Assembly: GCF_030542965.1 (NCBI RefSeq)
Contig: NZ_JAUAOA010000001.1
Location: 62,001-126,000 of the forward strand
Reading direction: 5' to 3'
DNA length: 64,000 nucleotides
Source: Azotosporobacter soli
GTDB lineage: Bacteria; Bacillota; Negativicutes; SG130
Below the pieces are notes generated by a model. The model ran no database searches, was not told the origin of the DNA, and worked only from the letters and a program-made list of their open reading frames with translations. Each line of letters starts with the position of its first letter. The stretch's first letter is position 1. Both the position numbers and the translations under genes were made by a program. Shown piece after piece: positions 51,559 to 59,169 of the stretch.

Positions 51559-51993
51559 ATGAATCTTGATTTTGCCAAATTGCCAGCCATCGGCTCCTCC
51601 GGCATCGCCCAACGGACAATCGAGCACGCAGACTCCTCCTTGTACCATGGTCACGGTAAACTAAAAGACCTCTTGGCAAGCCCCGTCTATATCGACCTCA
51701 TCATTCGCGCTGCCGTCAGCGCCGTAGACCCTCACCTGCCGGAGGAATTCGCAACGATCGGAACCAGCTTCGAATTTCGCCATGAAAAACCGACCGTAGT
51801 CGGCATGTCCGTCACCATAAAGGCAACACTGACCGCAATCGAAGGAAGCAATTTGACGTTTTCCGTGACAGCCGCCGATGAGCTCGGTGAAATCGGGCGC
51901 GGTACGCACACGCGCAGCATCATCCAAACCGATCGCTTTCTGGCTAAAGTCAACGAACGCGTCAAATTGATCAAACCGATTCCATTTAAATGA
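51559..51993 (+). CDS. FlK-like hot-dog thioesterase family protein
   Basis: 144 residues from ATG 51559 with AAAGGAG upstream. Hot-dog fold similar to FlK-type acyl-CoA thioesterases: LASPVYIDLIIRAAVSAVDPHLPEEFATIGTSFEFRHEKPTVVGMSVTIKATL. The catalytic His (FRHEKP) aligns. The usual Thr appears as Ser (ASP), and the usual Glu in the ALMEAAA segment seems to be Ile. That suggests altered or lost esterase activity, or binding only. Monocistronic with its own terminator. Confidence 0.75.
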   Translation: MNLDFAKLPAIGSSGIAQRTIEHADSSLYHGHGKLKDLLASPVYIDLIIRAAVSAVDPHLPEEFATIGTSFEFRHEKPTVVGMSVTIKATLTAIEGSNLTFSVTAADELGEIGRGTHTRSIIQTDRFLAKVNERVKLIKPIPFK

Positions 51994-52007
51994 TTTTCGC
52001 AGAATAA

Positions 52008-52057
52008 ATAAAAAAGCTGCCTCTTTCGATTCTTTGATCGATTGAGGCAGCTTTTAT
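52008..52057. terminator. Terminator after the thioesterase-like gene
   Basis: AAAAAGCTGCCTC pairs with GAGGCAGCTTTT, with TCGAT/ATCGA inside. T-rich ends. Confidence 0.9.
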
Positions 52058-52132
52058 TCCGGCATCCATAGAAAAGGATTTTATCTTTTCCCGCCGAAGA
52101 AACTATCAAACTTCTTTTTCTTGGAGGACTGC

Positions 52133-53209
52133 ATGAAGCATCAAATTCTCGCTCAATACCGCGAACAGATCGATTTATACCGCGATTTCACGCAGCAGCT
52201 GCTGACTTTGGTTGCCGATCTTCTGAAGGCGGAAGGCATTCGCATTCATTCCCTCACTGCACGGACAAAGGAAGAAGACAGCCTGGAAGAAAAAATCGCC
52301 AAGAACCCCGGCAAATACTTTTGCCTCGAAGACATCACCGACATTGCCGGGCTTCGCATCACCACTTACTTTGAAGATGACGTCGACCGGGTCGCCGCGA
52401 TCATCCAGCGCGAATTTTATATCGACGAACTCAATTCGATCGACAAGCGCCTCTTAATCGACCCGGATCGCTTCGGTTATCTCTCCTTGCATTACGTCGC
52501 TTCGCTGGCCGCGAGCCGTTATGCGCTGCCGGAATACGAGAAATTCAAGGACTGTAAGGTGGAATTTCAAATCCGCTCCATCCTGCAGCATGCCTGGGCC
52601 GAGATCGAACATGACCTCGGTTACAAATACCAGTTTTCCATCCCGCGCGAGATACGGCGCAGTTTCTCCCGTTTGGCCGGCCTGCTCGAAATCGCCGACC
52701 AGGAATTTCGCAACATCCGCACCTCACTGGCAGACTATGAACAGGATATCGCACGACGGATCAGCGACGCGCCGGAAAAAGTCTTCCTTGATCGCGTCTC
52801 TTTGTCCGCTTTTTTGGAGCGCAGCCTGATCGTCGACGAATTGAACCGCGACATTTTGTCGGTCAAAACCTCTTACGAAATCTATCCGGCTTATCAACTG
52901 GACAGTTTCATTAGCCAGCTGCATTTCTTCCAAATCGAATCGATCGCACAATTAGAAAAAGCGCTGCGCGAAAACCGCAGTTCCATCCTAAGCCTGGCTC
53001 ATTCGTTTCTCAAAAAAGATTCCAACACCGCAGCGGACGAATTCACCGAGCTGCCGAATACGATCAGCATTTTTTATTTATGCTATGCCCTGATCGGAAA
53101 AAAAGGCTCCGTAGCCTCTGCTCTCGCATTCCTCTCTGAATACAGCATCGGCAACGCGACAGAGCGAGAAAGCCTTGCGCATTATTTGATTGAGTTTCAA
53201 CTGGAATAA
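52133..53209 (+). CDS. Alarmone ((p)ppGpp) synthetase-domain protein with C-terminal extension
   Basis: 358 residues from ATG 52133 (GGAGG upstream). The RelA/SpoT synthetase domain spans about 20-205. EDITDIAGLRI lies near the substrate site, RFGYLSLHYV is the G-loop region with Tyr-x-Ser-x-His, and KVEFQIRSILQHAWAEIEHDLGYK gives the catalytic Glu-x-Gln-x-Arg and the HAWAEIEHDL motif. No hydrolase (HD), TGS or ACT domain, so it is a small alarmone synthetase. The extra 150 residues at the C-terminus (SAFLERSLIVDELN to end) are helical and unrecognised. Product may be (p)ppGpp or a related nucleotide. Confidence 0.88.
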   Translation: MKHQILAQYREQIDLYRDFTQQLLTLVADLLKAEGIRIHSLTARTKEEDSLEEKIAKNPGKYFCLEDITDIAGLRITTYFEDDVDRVAAIIQREFYIDELNSIDKRLLIDPDRFGYLSLHYVASLAASRYALPEYEKFKDCKVEFQIRSILQHAWAEIEHDLGYKYQFSIPREIRRSFSRLAGLLEIADQEFRNIRTSLADYEQDIARRISDAPEKVFLDRVSLSAFLERSLIVDELNRDILSVKTSYEIYPAYQLDSFISQLHFFQIESIAQLEKALRENRSSILSLAHSFLKKDSNTAADEFTELPNTISIFYLCYALIGKKGSVASALAFLSEYSIGNATERESLAHYLIEFQLE

Positions 53210-53344
53210 CGCCTGACTTGTGCAAAATACTCTCTTGTTATGTTATGGAAAAAATGATTTACACTCTACAGGAAATCTTACTTTCTCTCACGTCGCACAA
53301 GCAGTAGAATAAGCATATTCATTGTATCGGGAGGTTCACGTGGC

Positions 53345-53989
53345 ATGACCAAAGAAATCTTTTTTACGCTGTTAGCAGTACTGATTGTCGGCGCACTCCT
53401 CTGGCATTTCCGCTCAGGTTTCGCCGGAGAAAGTCCAACTACCGCCAACATCGATGCCTTATTGCGTAATGAGGCAACTCGCAACGGAGGTCAACTTATA
53501 CGACTAGAAAATACCATGTGGGGTAAAGTCGATCAGCAAAAATATGACGTTTCTTATTTTGAGGTGAATGTGAACCGACGCCCAGAATTGCTGGCGCAAT
53601 TAAAGAAAAAATGCAATGGAAGTGCTCGGCAAGTCTTTTACAGCAGTTTATCTTTTAAGGATTCACCAGAGCGAATTTGCATTATCAAAAGCCAAGACCC
53701 GTATGATATTATTCGTGTCATGGGAACCGACGGCACAAACTATGATATTAACAACGAGCAAATCATTAAAAAACTTAAAGAGTGGGATGAACGCTACGGA
53801 ATCATTATCAAAGGAGCCGATGGCGATTGGGTCGATGTGCAGTTTAAAGTGATGCCATCAGATATGAAAAAATTTGCTGAAGAAGTGTACGTGTTTTGTC
53901 CTGATGCTGTTGAGCAAAACGCTGGCAGTATTGAAGCGCTAGTGGTAGAAATGAACAAATATCATGGCGTATTTTTATGGTGGGATTAA
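53345..53989 (+). CDS. DUF4253 protein with N-terminal membrane anchor
   Basis: 214 residues. The start ATG 53345 is ten bases after GGGAGG. A hydrophobic segment (EIFFTLLAVLIVGALLWHF) anchors it or acts as an uncleaved signal. The C-terminal 100 residues read QDPYDIIRVMGTDGTNYDINNEQIIKKLKEWDERYGIIIKGADGDWVDVQFKVMPSDMKKFAEEVYVFCPDAVEQ, the DUF4253 signature. Function unknown; such proteins occur in clusters of paralogues and with polymorphic toxin immunity. It is more AT-rich than its neighbours, suggesting separate origin. Confidence 0.82.
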   Translation: MTKEIFFTLLAVLIVGALLWHFRSGFAGESPTTANIDALLRNEATRNGGQLIRLENTMWGKVDQQKYDVSYFEVNVNRRPELLAQLKKKCNGSARQVFYSSLSFKDSPERICIIKSQDPYDIIRVMGTDGTNYDINNEQIIKKLKEWDERYGIIIKGADGDWVDVQFKVMPSDMKKFAEEVYVFCPDAVEQNAGSIEALVVEMNKYHGVFLWWD

Positions 53990-54038
53990 AATATCCGCTT
54001 TTCCTTTCTTCCTAATTTCAACCAATAAAATAAAACCA

Positions 54039-54076
54039 ACCGCCCGCTTCAATCACGCGAAGCGAGCGGTTTTCTT
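54039..54076. terminator. Terminator between the DUF4253 and EamA genes
   Basis: AACCGCCCGCTTC pairs with GAAGCGAGCGGTT; T-rich on both strands. Confidence 0.85.
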
Positions 54077-54092
54077 TTTGCATCCGGCAGCG

Positions 54093-54980
54093 TTACTTTT
54101 TCGCATACTGAAACAGCACGCCCGAAACGATCACGACGGCCCCGGCAATTGCGCTGGGAAGAATCGGTTCGTTTAGAAACAGGGCGATATAAAGCAATGA
54201 AATAAACGGCGTTACATACAATAAGTTCGATAGGATATGCGTTTCGCCGCCCGCCAGCGCTTTGAACCAAAAGACATAAGATATGCCATTTACAAAGACG
54301 CCGTTAAAAATGATCCAAGGCCATACGTCGCTGCCGGGCAGCGGAATCGTTGAAAAAGCCAGCACGGTCGGCACGATGGCCATGAACGCCGAGAGAAAAT
54401 AGATAAAGACGCTGATAATTTTATCGAAATCAAACCGCTTCGCAAGGACGGAAAAAAGCGCGAAAACGAACGCGCCGACAATCGCAAGCAAATCGCCGTT
54501 GAGATTTGTCAGATTGAATTGCGTCAGCTCTCCCTGGGTCGTGATGATAATGATGCCGCAAAAACTGACCAGCATCCCCGCAAGTTTTTTTACGGTCAGC
54601 TTGTCCGTTCCGAAGACAACGGAGAGCAGCAACACCAAAATCGGCCACGTGTAAGCAAGAATGAAGCCTTCGGCTGCCGTCGTTTTACTCAACGCGCCAT
54701 AGAGAAAAAGGTAATAAAGATAATTCCCCAGCAGACCAAGTCCGGCCATGATCGCATATTCTTTCTTGCCGTATTGCCTCCAGTCGGCCGCTTTTTTCCG
54801 GCTCAGCGCCAAAATCGCCATCACAAGCGTCGAAAGCGCTGTCGAATAGAATAAGATTTGCAGGCTGTTCAGTTCAAGCAGCATTTTTTTTGTAATCACC
54901 GGTATCGACGCCCAAAGCAATATGCAAAGCGCCAGATTGACGTATGCATTTTTCCGTCCCGCCCCAGAGCATGCTTTCAT
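54093..54980 (-). CDS. EamA/DMT family transporter
   Basis: 295 residues. Ten membrane helices in two EamA repeats (AYVNLALCILLWASIPVITKKMLLELNSLQILFYSTALSTLVMAILA and LNGDLLAIVGAFVFALFSVLAKRFDF). It is a probable amino acid or metabolite exporter of unknown substrate. The AraC gene lies upstream on the same strand, separated by a terminator, and may regulate it. Confidence 0.88.
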   Translation of the reverse strand: MKACSGAGRKNAYVNLALCILLWASIPVITKKMLLELNSLQILFYSTALSTLVMAILALSRKKAADWRQYGKKEYAIMAGLGLLGNYLYYLFLYGALSKTTAAEGFILAYTWPILVLLLSVVFGTDKLTVKKLAGMLVSFCGIIIITTQGELTQFNLTNLNGDLLAIVGAFVFALFSVLAKRFDFDKIISVFIYFLSAFMAIVPTVLAFSTIPLPGSDVWPWIIFNGVFVNGISYVFWFKALAGGETHILSNLLYVTPFISLLYIALFLNEPILPSAIAGAVVIVSGVLFQYAKK

Positions 54981-55007
54981 TGTTCATTCCCCTTTTGCAA
55001 TAAAAAT

Positions 55008-55036
55008 AAGGAACCATCTTCACAGTTCCTTACTAC
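55008..55036 (-). terminator. Terminator of the AraC gene
   Basis: AAGGAAC pairs with GTTCCTT. On the minus strand ATTTTTATT follows. Confidence 0.75.
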
Positions 55037-55096
55037 CAGTATACCGTTTTCCCGACTGCGTTCTTTGCCGCTTCACAGGTAATTCTTAGCCGCATC

Positions 55097-55801
55097 TCAG
55101 TTTTTCTTGCGAAAATCGACTGGCGTCATTTTTTCGACGTCCTTGAACGCCCGGCTTAAAGAAGAATGATGGCTGTAGCCCGTCATATGCGCAATCTGAA
55201 TGATCGGCAAGCGCGTGTTTGCCAACAGTTCCTTCGCCTTGTTCAACCGTACGCGCTGTATATATTCAAGCGGCGATACGCCCATGTTTTTCTTAAACCA
55301 CTCGCTGTAATAGCCGACAGTATAATGTTCAATCTCGGCCAGTTTCCTCAAATCAAGTTCCTCCGCATAATGCGCCTGAATATGGCGCACCGAAGCAGGC
55401 AGGCACTCCTCCAGCAACATGGAGTACGCATAGGCAAACAAGTGGTTGATCGCGCCGGAGCGCGTCGTCCTTCCCGCCTCATTCAACAGCAGCTGACGGA
55501 TCGCCTGCCAGCGTTCGTCAAAGCAGTATTCGCTTCCGCCTGCCAGCTTTTCCAAATCCTGTTTGACAAACAGGGCGTCCGGTATATCCAAAATCAAAAA
55601 TTCGTTGCGCCTCTCCGCTCGAAAGGTATGGTCACAGTCCGGCGGGAGAAAAAAGAGCCGCGCCTCGTCAACCAGCACTCGCTTAGTTTCCGTTTCAATC
55701 TCCAACCGCCCGTTAAGAGGCATAATCAACTGAGCATACGCATGCGCATGGGTGCTAAAGGTACATTCATACCGCCTGCGTTCACACTGTATGTTGTCCA
55801 A
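55097..55801 (-). CDS. AraC family regulator with N-terminal cupin
   Basis: 234 residues from TTG 55801, with GTGAGG close upstream. The N-terminal part is a cupin-like ligand fold (FSTHAHAYAQLIMPLNGRLEIETETKRVLVDEARLFFLPPDCDHTF). The C-terminal two helix-turn-helices read DLRKLAEIEHYTVGYYSEWFKKNMGVSPLEYIQRVRLNKAKELLANTRLPIIQIAHMTGYSHHSSLSRAFKDVEKMTPVDFRK. It is likely an activator of the EamA exporter that follows. Shorter than most AraC regulators (about 280), but complete. Confidence 0.88.
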   Translation of the reverse strand: MDNIQCERRRYECTFSTHAHAYAQLIMPLNGRLEIETETKRVLVDEARLFFLPPDCDHTFRAERRNEFLILDIPDALFVKQDLEKLAGGSEYCFDERWQAIRQLLLNEAGRTTRSGAINHLFAYAYSMLLEECLPASVRHIQAHYAEELDLRKLAEIEHYTVGYYSEWFKKNMGVSPLEYIQRVRLNKAKELLANTRLPIIQIAHMTGYSHHSSLSRAFKDVEKMTPVDFRKKN

Positions 55802-56067
55802 TTATCCTCACCCTTTTCAGCGTTATCTTTCATCCATTATACTCTCCCGTAGGCAATAAAGAAATCTTCGCTTTAAGGCAAGCGCAACATCGCAAAAGCA
55901 TAGAACACCGTTAAGACAAAGTGGAAACGATTTTTCAGAAACTCCTTTTGATTTTTCAAACCATTCTTTTTTCGCAATTCATTGCTCACTCCCCCTTAAA
56001 CGCGCAGGATTCTACTGTAAAAAATGGAATTTTATTCTTATGAGCTTTATATAAGGAGTGATCTATT

Positions 56068-57363
56068 ATGTCGGTGACCGCCCCCGCTTCAAAAACATCG
56101 CCATTTTCCGGCGGCTATGTACACGAAGAAGCCGCCAATTTCATTGAATTCTGCATTGAACTCAACAATCAGGACAACCGTTTTCAACTGAAGGACAGCA
56201 ATGACGCCGCACAACTTCAGAAATTCGAAGCCGCTATCGATCCCGCGCTTTGGAATCCGGTACCGCTTTTTGACAGCCGCAAGCAAGTGGCAGCCGACTA
56301 TATCCGTTTTCGCACTTCACCGTCCGCGCCGGAGCAGGGCGAAGACGATCTGTCGCATTGGGAAAAGCTCTTCACAGAGCTTGAAGCTCGCGCCGCCGCA
56401 AAGAACCTTACGCCGCTTACCCAAGAGCTAATTGAAAGCAGCCCGGATCTCAACGGTTTTGGCCCCTGGCAAAATGCCTGGCTGCTCTATCAGGGCGTCG
56501 GGTCAAATGCAGGCCGTTACGCCATTGCGATTCGCGGCACAGTATTCAGCAATTCCCCAAGCGCGATTGAGGACGCTTTCTTTCAGCCCGTCCAAGCCCG
56601 TCGCTTCTTAAGCGACGCCGTATCCTTCGCCGCTTCCGACGCAGCCGCGCTGCACAGCGGTTTTGCCCATGCAACCTTCACCACGTTGTTTGACCTGCGT
56701 TACGGCATCCTGCAAATTCTTAACGAACAACAGCTTCCCACAGATGCTGTTTTGTACATTGTCGGCCACAGCCAGGGCGCCTCCATGGCAACATTGATTC
56801 ATTCTTTTTTTCATCATGCGATGCAGTCTGCCGAAACAACTGGCGAAGATCCTTTCGCCCTGAAAGACACGCGCTATCATCTTAAATCCTACGCCTTCGC
56901 CCAACCCAAACCGGGCACCCCTTCCTTCGCCAGCGATTTTGCCCGCATTACGCAACAATACGACAACGCCGTCGTAATTAACAACGACCTCGATTCCATT
57001 CCCAAAGTTCCTTTGACGCTCGAAAGCATGAGCGATCTTGAAACCGCATTTCCTCCGGCAAGCATCGCCACTCGCCTGTTACGCTTTATCAGCGGTTTCT
57101 CCTCCGGGTTCCGTTCACTCGTCGGCGCGGTCATCGAGCCTCACGTTCGTAAGAGCGCGCAAAATTACGGCTACTTCTATCGCTACGATTCGCTTAAGCC
57201 GCTGCGCAGCATCGCAACCGATTCCTCCTGGTGCTTCGAGCCAGCCGGCCAGGTCTTATTCGTCTTCGGCACGCCAACGCCGCCGCAGTTCGCAGACGAT
57301 CTTTTTTATCAGCACCATGCCACCACCTACCGCGAGCTGATTCGTGCGCAGTTGGGAGAATAG
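56068..57363 (+). CDS. Class 3 lipase-like alpha/beta hydrolase
   Basis: 431 residues; RBS AAGGAGTGAT. The nucleophile elbow VLYIVGHSQGASMATLI gives Ser235 in GHSQG. The Asp in NNDLDSIPKVP and His in FYQHHATTYREL are plausible catalytic partners. YAIAIRGTVFSNSPSAIEDAFF, with Arg-Gly, is the class 3 lipase oxyanion segment. No signal peptide, so an intracellular esterase or lipase. Isolated gene with unknown substrate. Confidence 0.85.
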   Translation: MSVTAPASKTSPFSGGYVHEEAANFIEFCIELNNQDNRFQLKDSNDAAQLQKFEAAIDPALWNPVPLFDSRKQVAADYIRFRTSPSAPEQGEDDLSHWEKLFTELEARAAAKNLTPLTQELIESSPDLNGFGPWQNAWLLYQGVGSNAGRYAIAIRGTVFSNSPSAIEDAFFQPVQARRFLSDAVSFAASDAAALHSGFAHATFTTLFDLRYGILQILNEQQLPTDAVLYIVGHSQGASMATLIHSFFHHAMQSAETTGEDPFALKDTRYHLKSYAFAQPKPGTPSFASDFARITQQYDNAVVINNDLDSIPKVPLTLESMSDLETAFPPASIATRLLRFISGFSSGFRSLVGAVIEPHVRKSAQNYGYFYRYDSLKPLRSIATDSSWCFEPAGQVLFVFGTPTPPQFADDLFYQHHATTYRELIRAQLGE

Positions 57364-57440
57364 TCGCGGAAAATTTTCTTTAAACAAAATTCTTCTAAAA
57401 TGATACCGCGTTTTGTCATCGAAACACATACAACAACTCA

Positions 57441-57505
57441 CAAAAAGCCGCCCCATCCAATCACTTGATCAAATTATCATCTGGATTGAATAGGACGGCT
57501 TTGTT
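57441..57505. terminator. Terminator of the lipase-like gene
   Basis: AAAGCCG pairs with CGGCTTT and CCATCCAATC with GATTGAATAGG, with T-rich end. Confidence 0.8.
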
Positions 57506-57639
57506 GTGAAAACACACTGGCACATTTTTTTGTTTTCAATACAATACTTTTTTCATTTGATGGAAAGCCATTTCAGCGCCTGAAAGATAGACGATATTCA
57601 CTACCTTCTACTTATTTTTCCTGTCTCTAATGCAACTGT

Positions 57640-58404
57640 TCACGCTTTAATTCCGACCGGACATGTCTTTAGACAGTTATAACACATGTATTGATTGCCC
57701 AAATAGGCGGCCTGTTTCAAGCGTGCGTACTCTTGATCCATCAGCATATTTTTTTGTTCTTCCGGCGAACTGCCTAGACGCTGCAGCTGAAATGTAATAT
57801 CGCCAACCAAGCCATACGGCTGCGAATGAGCGTAACATTTCATGACATCGGTTTGCCCTTTTGTTGCCAACGCCTGTGACGGGCAGTTTTTTACGCACAG
57901 GTCGCAATGAATGCACAAGTCTTCCTCGCATTTAGGCTTGGGTTGCAACGCTAAGTTCGTGATGATGCTGGTAAATTGAATTCTGGTGCCAAAGCGCGGA
58001 TGAATAACCAGGTTATGGCGGCCAAACGTTCCGAGTCCGGCGGCAACCGCTGCATGGCGCTGCGAAAAATCCGCTATCGCTTTGCGGTCATTATGTATCT
58101 CCATCGGATAGGAAATGCCGAAGGTCGCTGTTTTCGCAGCATACTTGCGCTCCAGGAAGCGTGAAATTTGATAGCTCGAGGTTCGGGCAAACGAAGCCAA
58201 ATCCAAATAGCCGTTTTGCGCCGTCGTCACACTGGGACTTTCACAACTTGTCAGCACTTTGAAGCCCAAGACAATAATCGACTTGGCATCCGGCAAAAAT
58301 TTGCTGATTTCATAAGATTTCGGGCTATGGTAATCCTGCACCGCAGCAATACCGAAATCATCAACCCCCAACGCCGAAATGTAATTTGCAATTTCTTTTT
58401 CCAT
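57640..58404 (-). CDS. Epoxyqueuosine reductase-like iron-sulfur protein
   Basis: 254 residues. The corrinoid/QueG-like domain carries AAGLGTFGRHNLVIHPRFGTRIQFTSI. Two 4Fe-4S motifs follow: Cys164-x2-Cys167-x2-Cys170-x3-Cys174-Pro (CIHCDLCVKNCP) and the C-terminal CYNCLKTCPVG. It is shorter than QueG (about 370) and lacks the HEAT repeats that bind tRNA. It is thus probably a reductase for another substrate, regulated by the adjacent TetR. RBS AAGGAGTG. Conserved operator half-sites lie upstream of it and of the TetR gene. Confidence 0.82.
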   Translation of the reverse strand: MEKEIANYISALGVDDFGIAAVQDYHSPKSYEISKFLPDAKSIIVLGFKVLTSCESPSVTTAQNGYLDLASFARTSSYQISRFLERKYAAKTATFGISYPMEIHNDRKAIADFSQRHAAVAAGLGTFGRHNLVIHPRFGTRIQFTSIITNLALQPKPKCEEDLCIHCDLCVKNCPSQALATKGQTDVMKCYAHSQPYGLVGDITFQLQRLGSSPEEQKNMLMDQEYARLKQAAYLGNQYMCYNCLKTCPVGIKA

Positions 58405-58428
58405 TCCTTCATCACTCCTTATATTTTA

Positions 58429-58440
58429 GAACGTTCATTC
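58429..58440. promoter_or_regulatory. Operator-like site upstream of the Fe-S protein gene
   Basis: GAACGTTCATTC, 25 bases upstream of the start at 58404. It matches GAACGATCGGTC at 59073-59084 at nine of twelve positions. Confidence 0.6.
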
Positions 58441-58458
58441 TAATTCATGCAAAAAAAT

Positions 58459-59037
58459 TCAATCATGCAATATTGCTAACGAACATTCCGCAATACGACG
58501 CAATTTTTCTTTATCGGCTGCATTTCTTACCATCACCCGAATGCCAAGCAACGTTGTGTGTAAATGTTCGGCCAGCACTTGTGCGTCATAGGTCGCAGTG
58601 AATTCAGCCGCCTGCTGTCCGCGGCGAATCAATGCGGCAAGAAGTTGCTCCAATTGATGAAAGGCTGCTTGCGTCTTTTCTGCGACCGCCTCATCGTGAG
58701 GCGCCATTTCCGTGGCCGCATTTACAAACAGGCAGCCCCAGGGCCGGTCCGCTCTGCCTTCGATCATATACTCAAAGATGCAGCGTATCGCTTCTTCGGC
58801 CGTCGCGCAGCGTGAAACATCCGCCGTCAGTTTTTCTTTTATCTGTGCGCCGAAAAAATCGATTGCTTTCAAAAACAAGCTGTGTTTATCGCCAAAAGTA
58901 TCGTATAAACTTCTGCGGTGGATTCCCATATGAGCCACCAGGTCGCTCAACGATGTTTTTTCATAGCCTTGACGCCAAAACAATTCCATCGCTTTTTCAA
59001 GCACTATACTTTCTTCAAATTCTCTACTGCGTCCCAT
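58459..59037 (-). CDS. TetR family regulator
   Basis: 192 residues. Helix-turn-helix about 8-52: FEESIVLEKAMELFWRQGYEKTSLSDLVAHMGIHRRSLYDTFGDKHSLFLKAIDFF. C-terminal half is typical of the AcrR/YcdC-like ligand domain with PWGCLFVNAATEMA. The adjacent Fe-S protein gene, 54 bases downstream in the same direction, and the two related operator sites suggest control of both genes. Ligand unknown. Confidence 0.92.
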   Translation of the reverse strand: MGRSREFEESIVLEKAMELFWRQGYEKTSLSDLVAHMGIHRRSLYDTFGDKHSLFLKAIDFFGAQIKEKLTADVSRCATAEEAIRCIFEYMIEGRADRPWGCLFVNAATEMAPHDEAVAEKTQAAFHQLEQLLAALIRRGQQAAEFTATYDAQVLAEHLHTTLLGIRVMVRNAADKEKLRRIAECSLAILHD

Positions 59038-59072
59038 TATTATCCCTCCTGTTAGAAATAATAATCTTTCGA

Positions 59073-59084
59073 GAACGATCGGTC
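59073..59084. promoter_or_regulatory. Operator-like site upstream of the TetR gene
   Basis: GAACGATCGGTC around a CGATCG core, 35 bases upstream of the TetR start. Confidence 0.6.
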
Positions 59085-59105
59085 AAGAATTTTTTTACGC
59101 ATGAC

Positions 59106-59153
59106 AAAAGCCGCCCCATTCATTTGCTTAGCACAAACAGGGCGGCATTTGCC
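59106..59153. terminator. Terminator between TetR and the chemoreceptor
   Basis: AAAGCCGCCC pairs with GGGCGGCATTT with one mismatch. On the minus strand it follows the chemoreceptor stop. Confidence 0.78.
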
Positions 59154-59169
59154 ATTTGAGAATCTTTTT

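Noticed and set aside
52133-53989. Toxin-antitoxin pair of alarmone synthetase and DUF4253 protein
   Set aside because: The genes are 135 bases apart with no translational coupling, and DUF4253 is not a known antitoxin for these enzymes; no evidence beyond adjacency.
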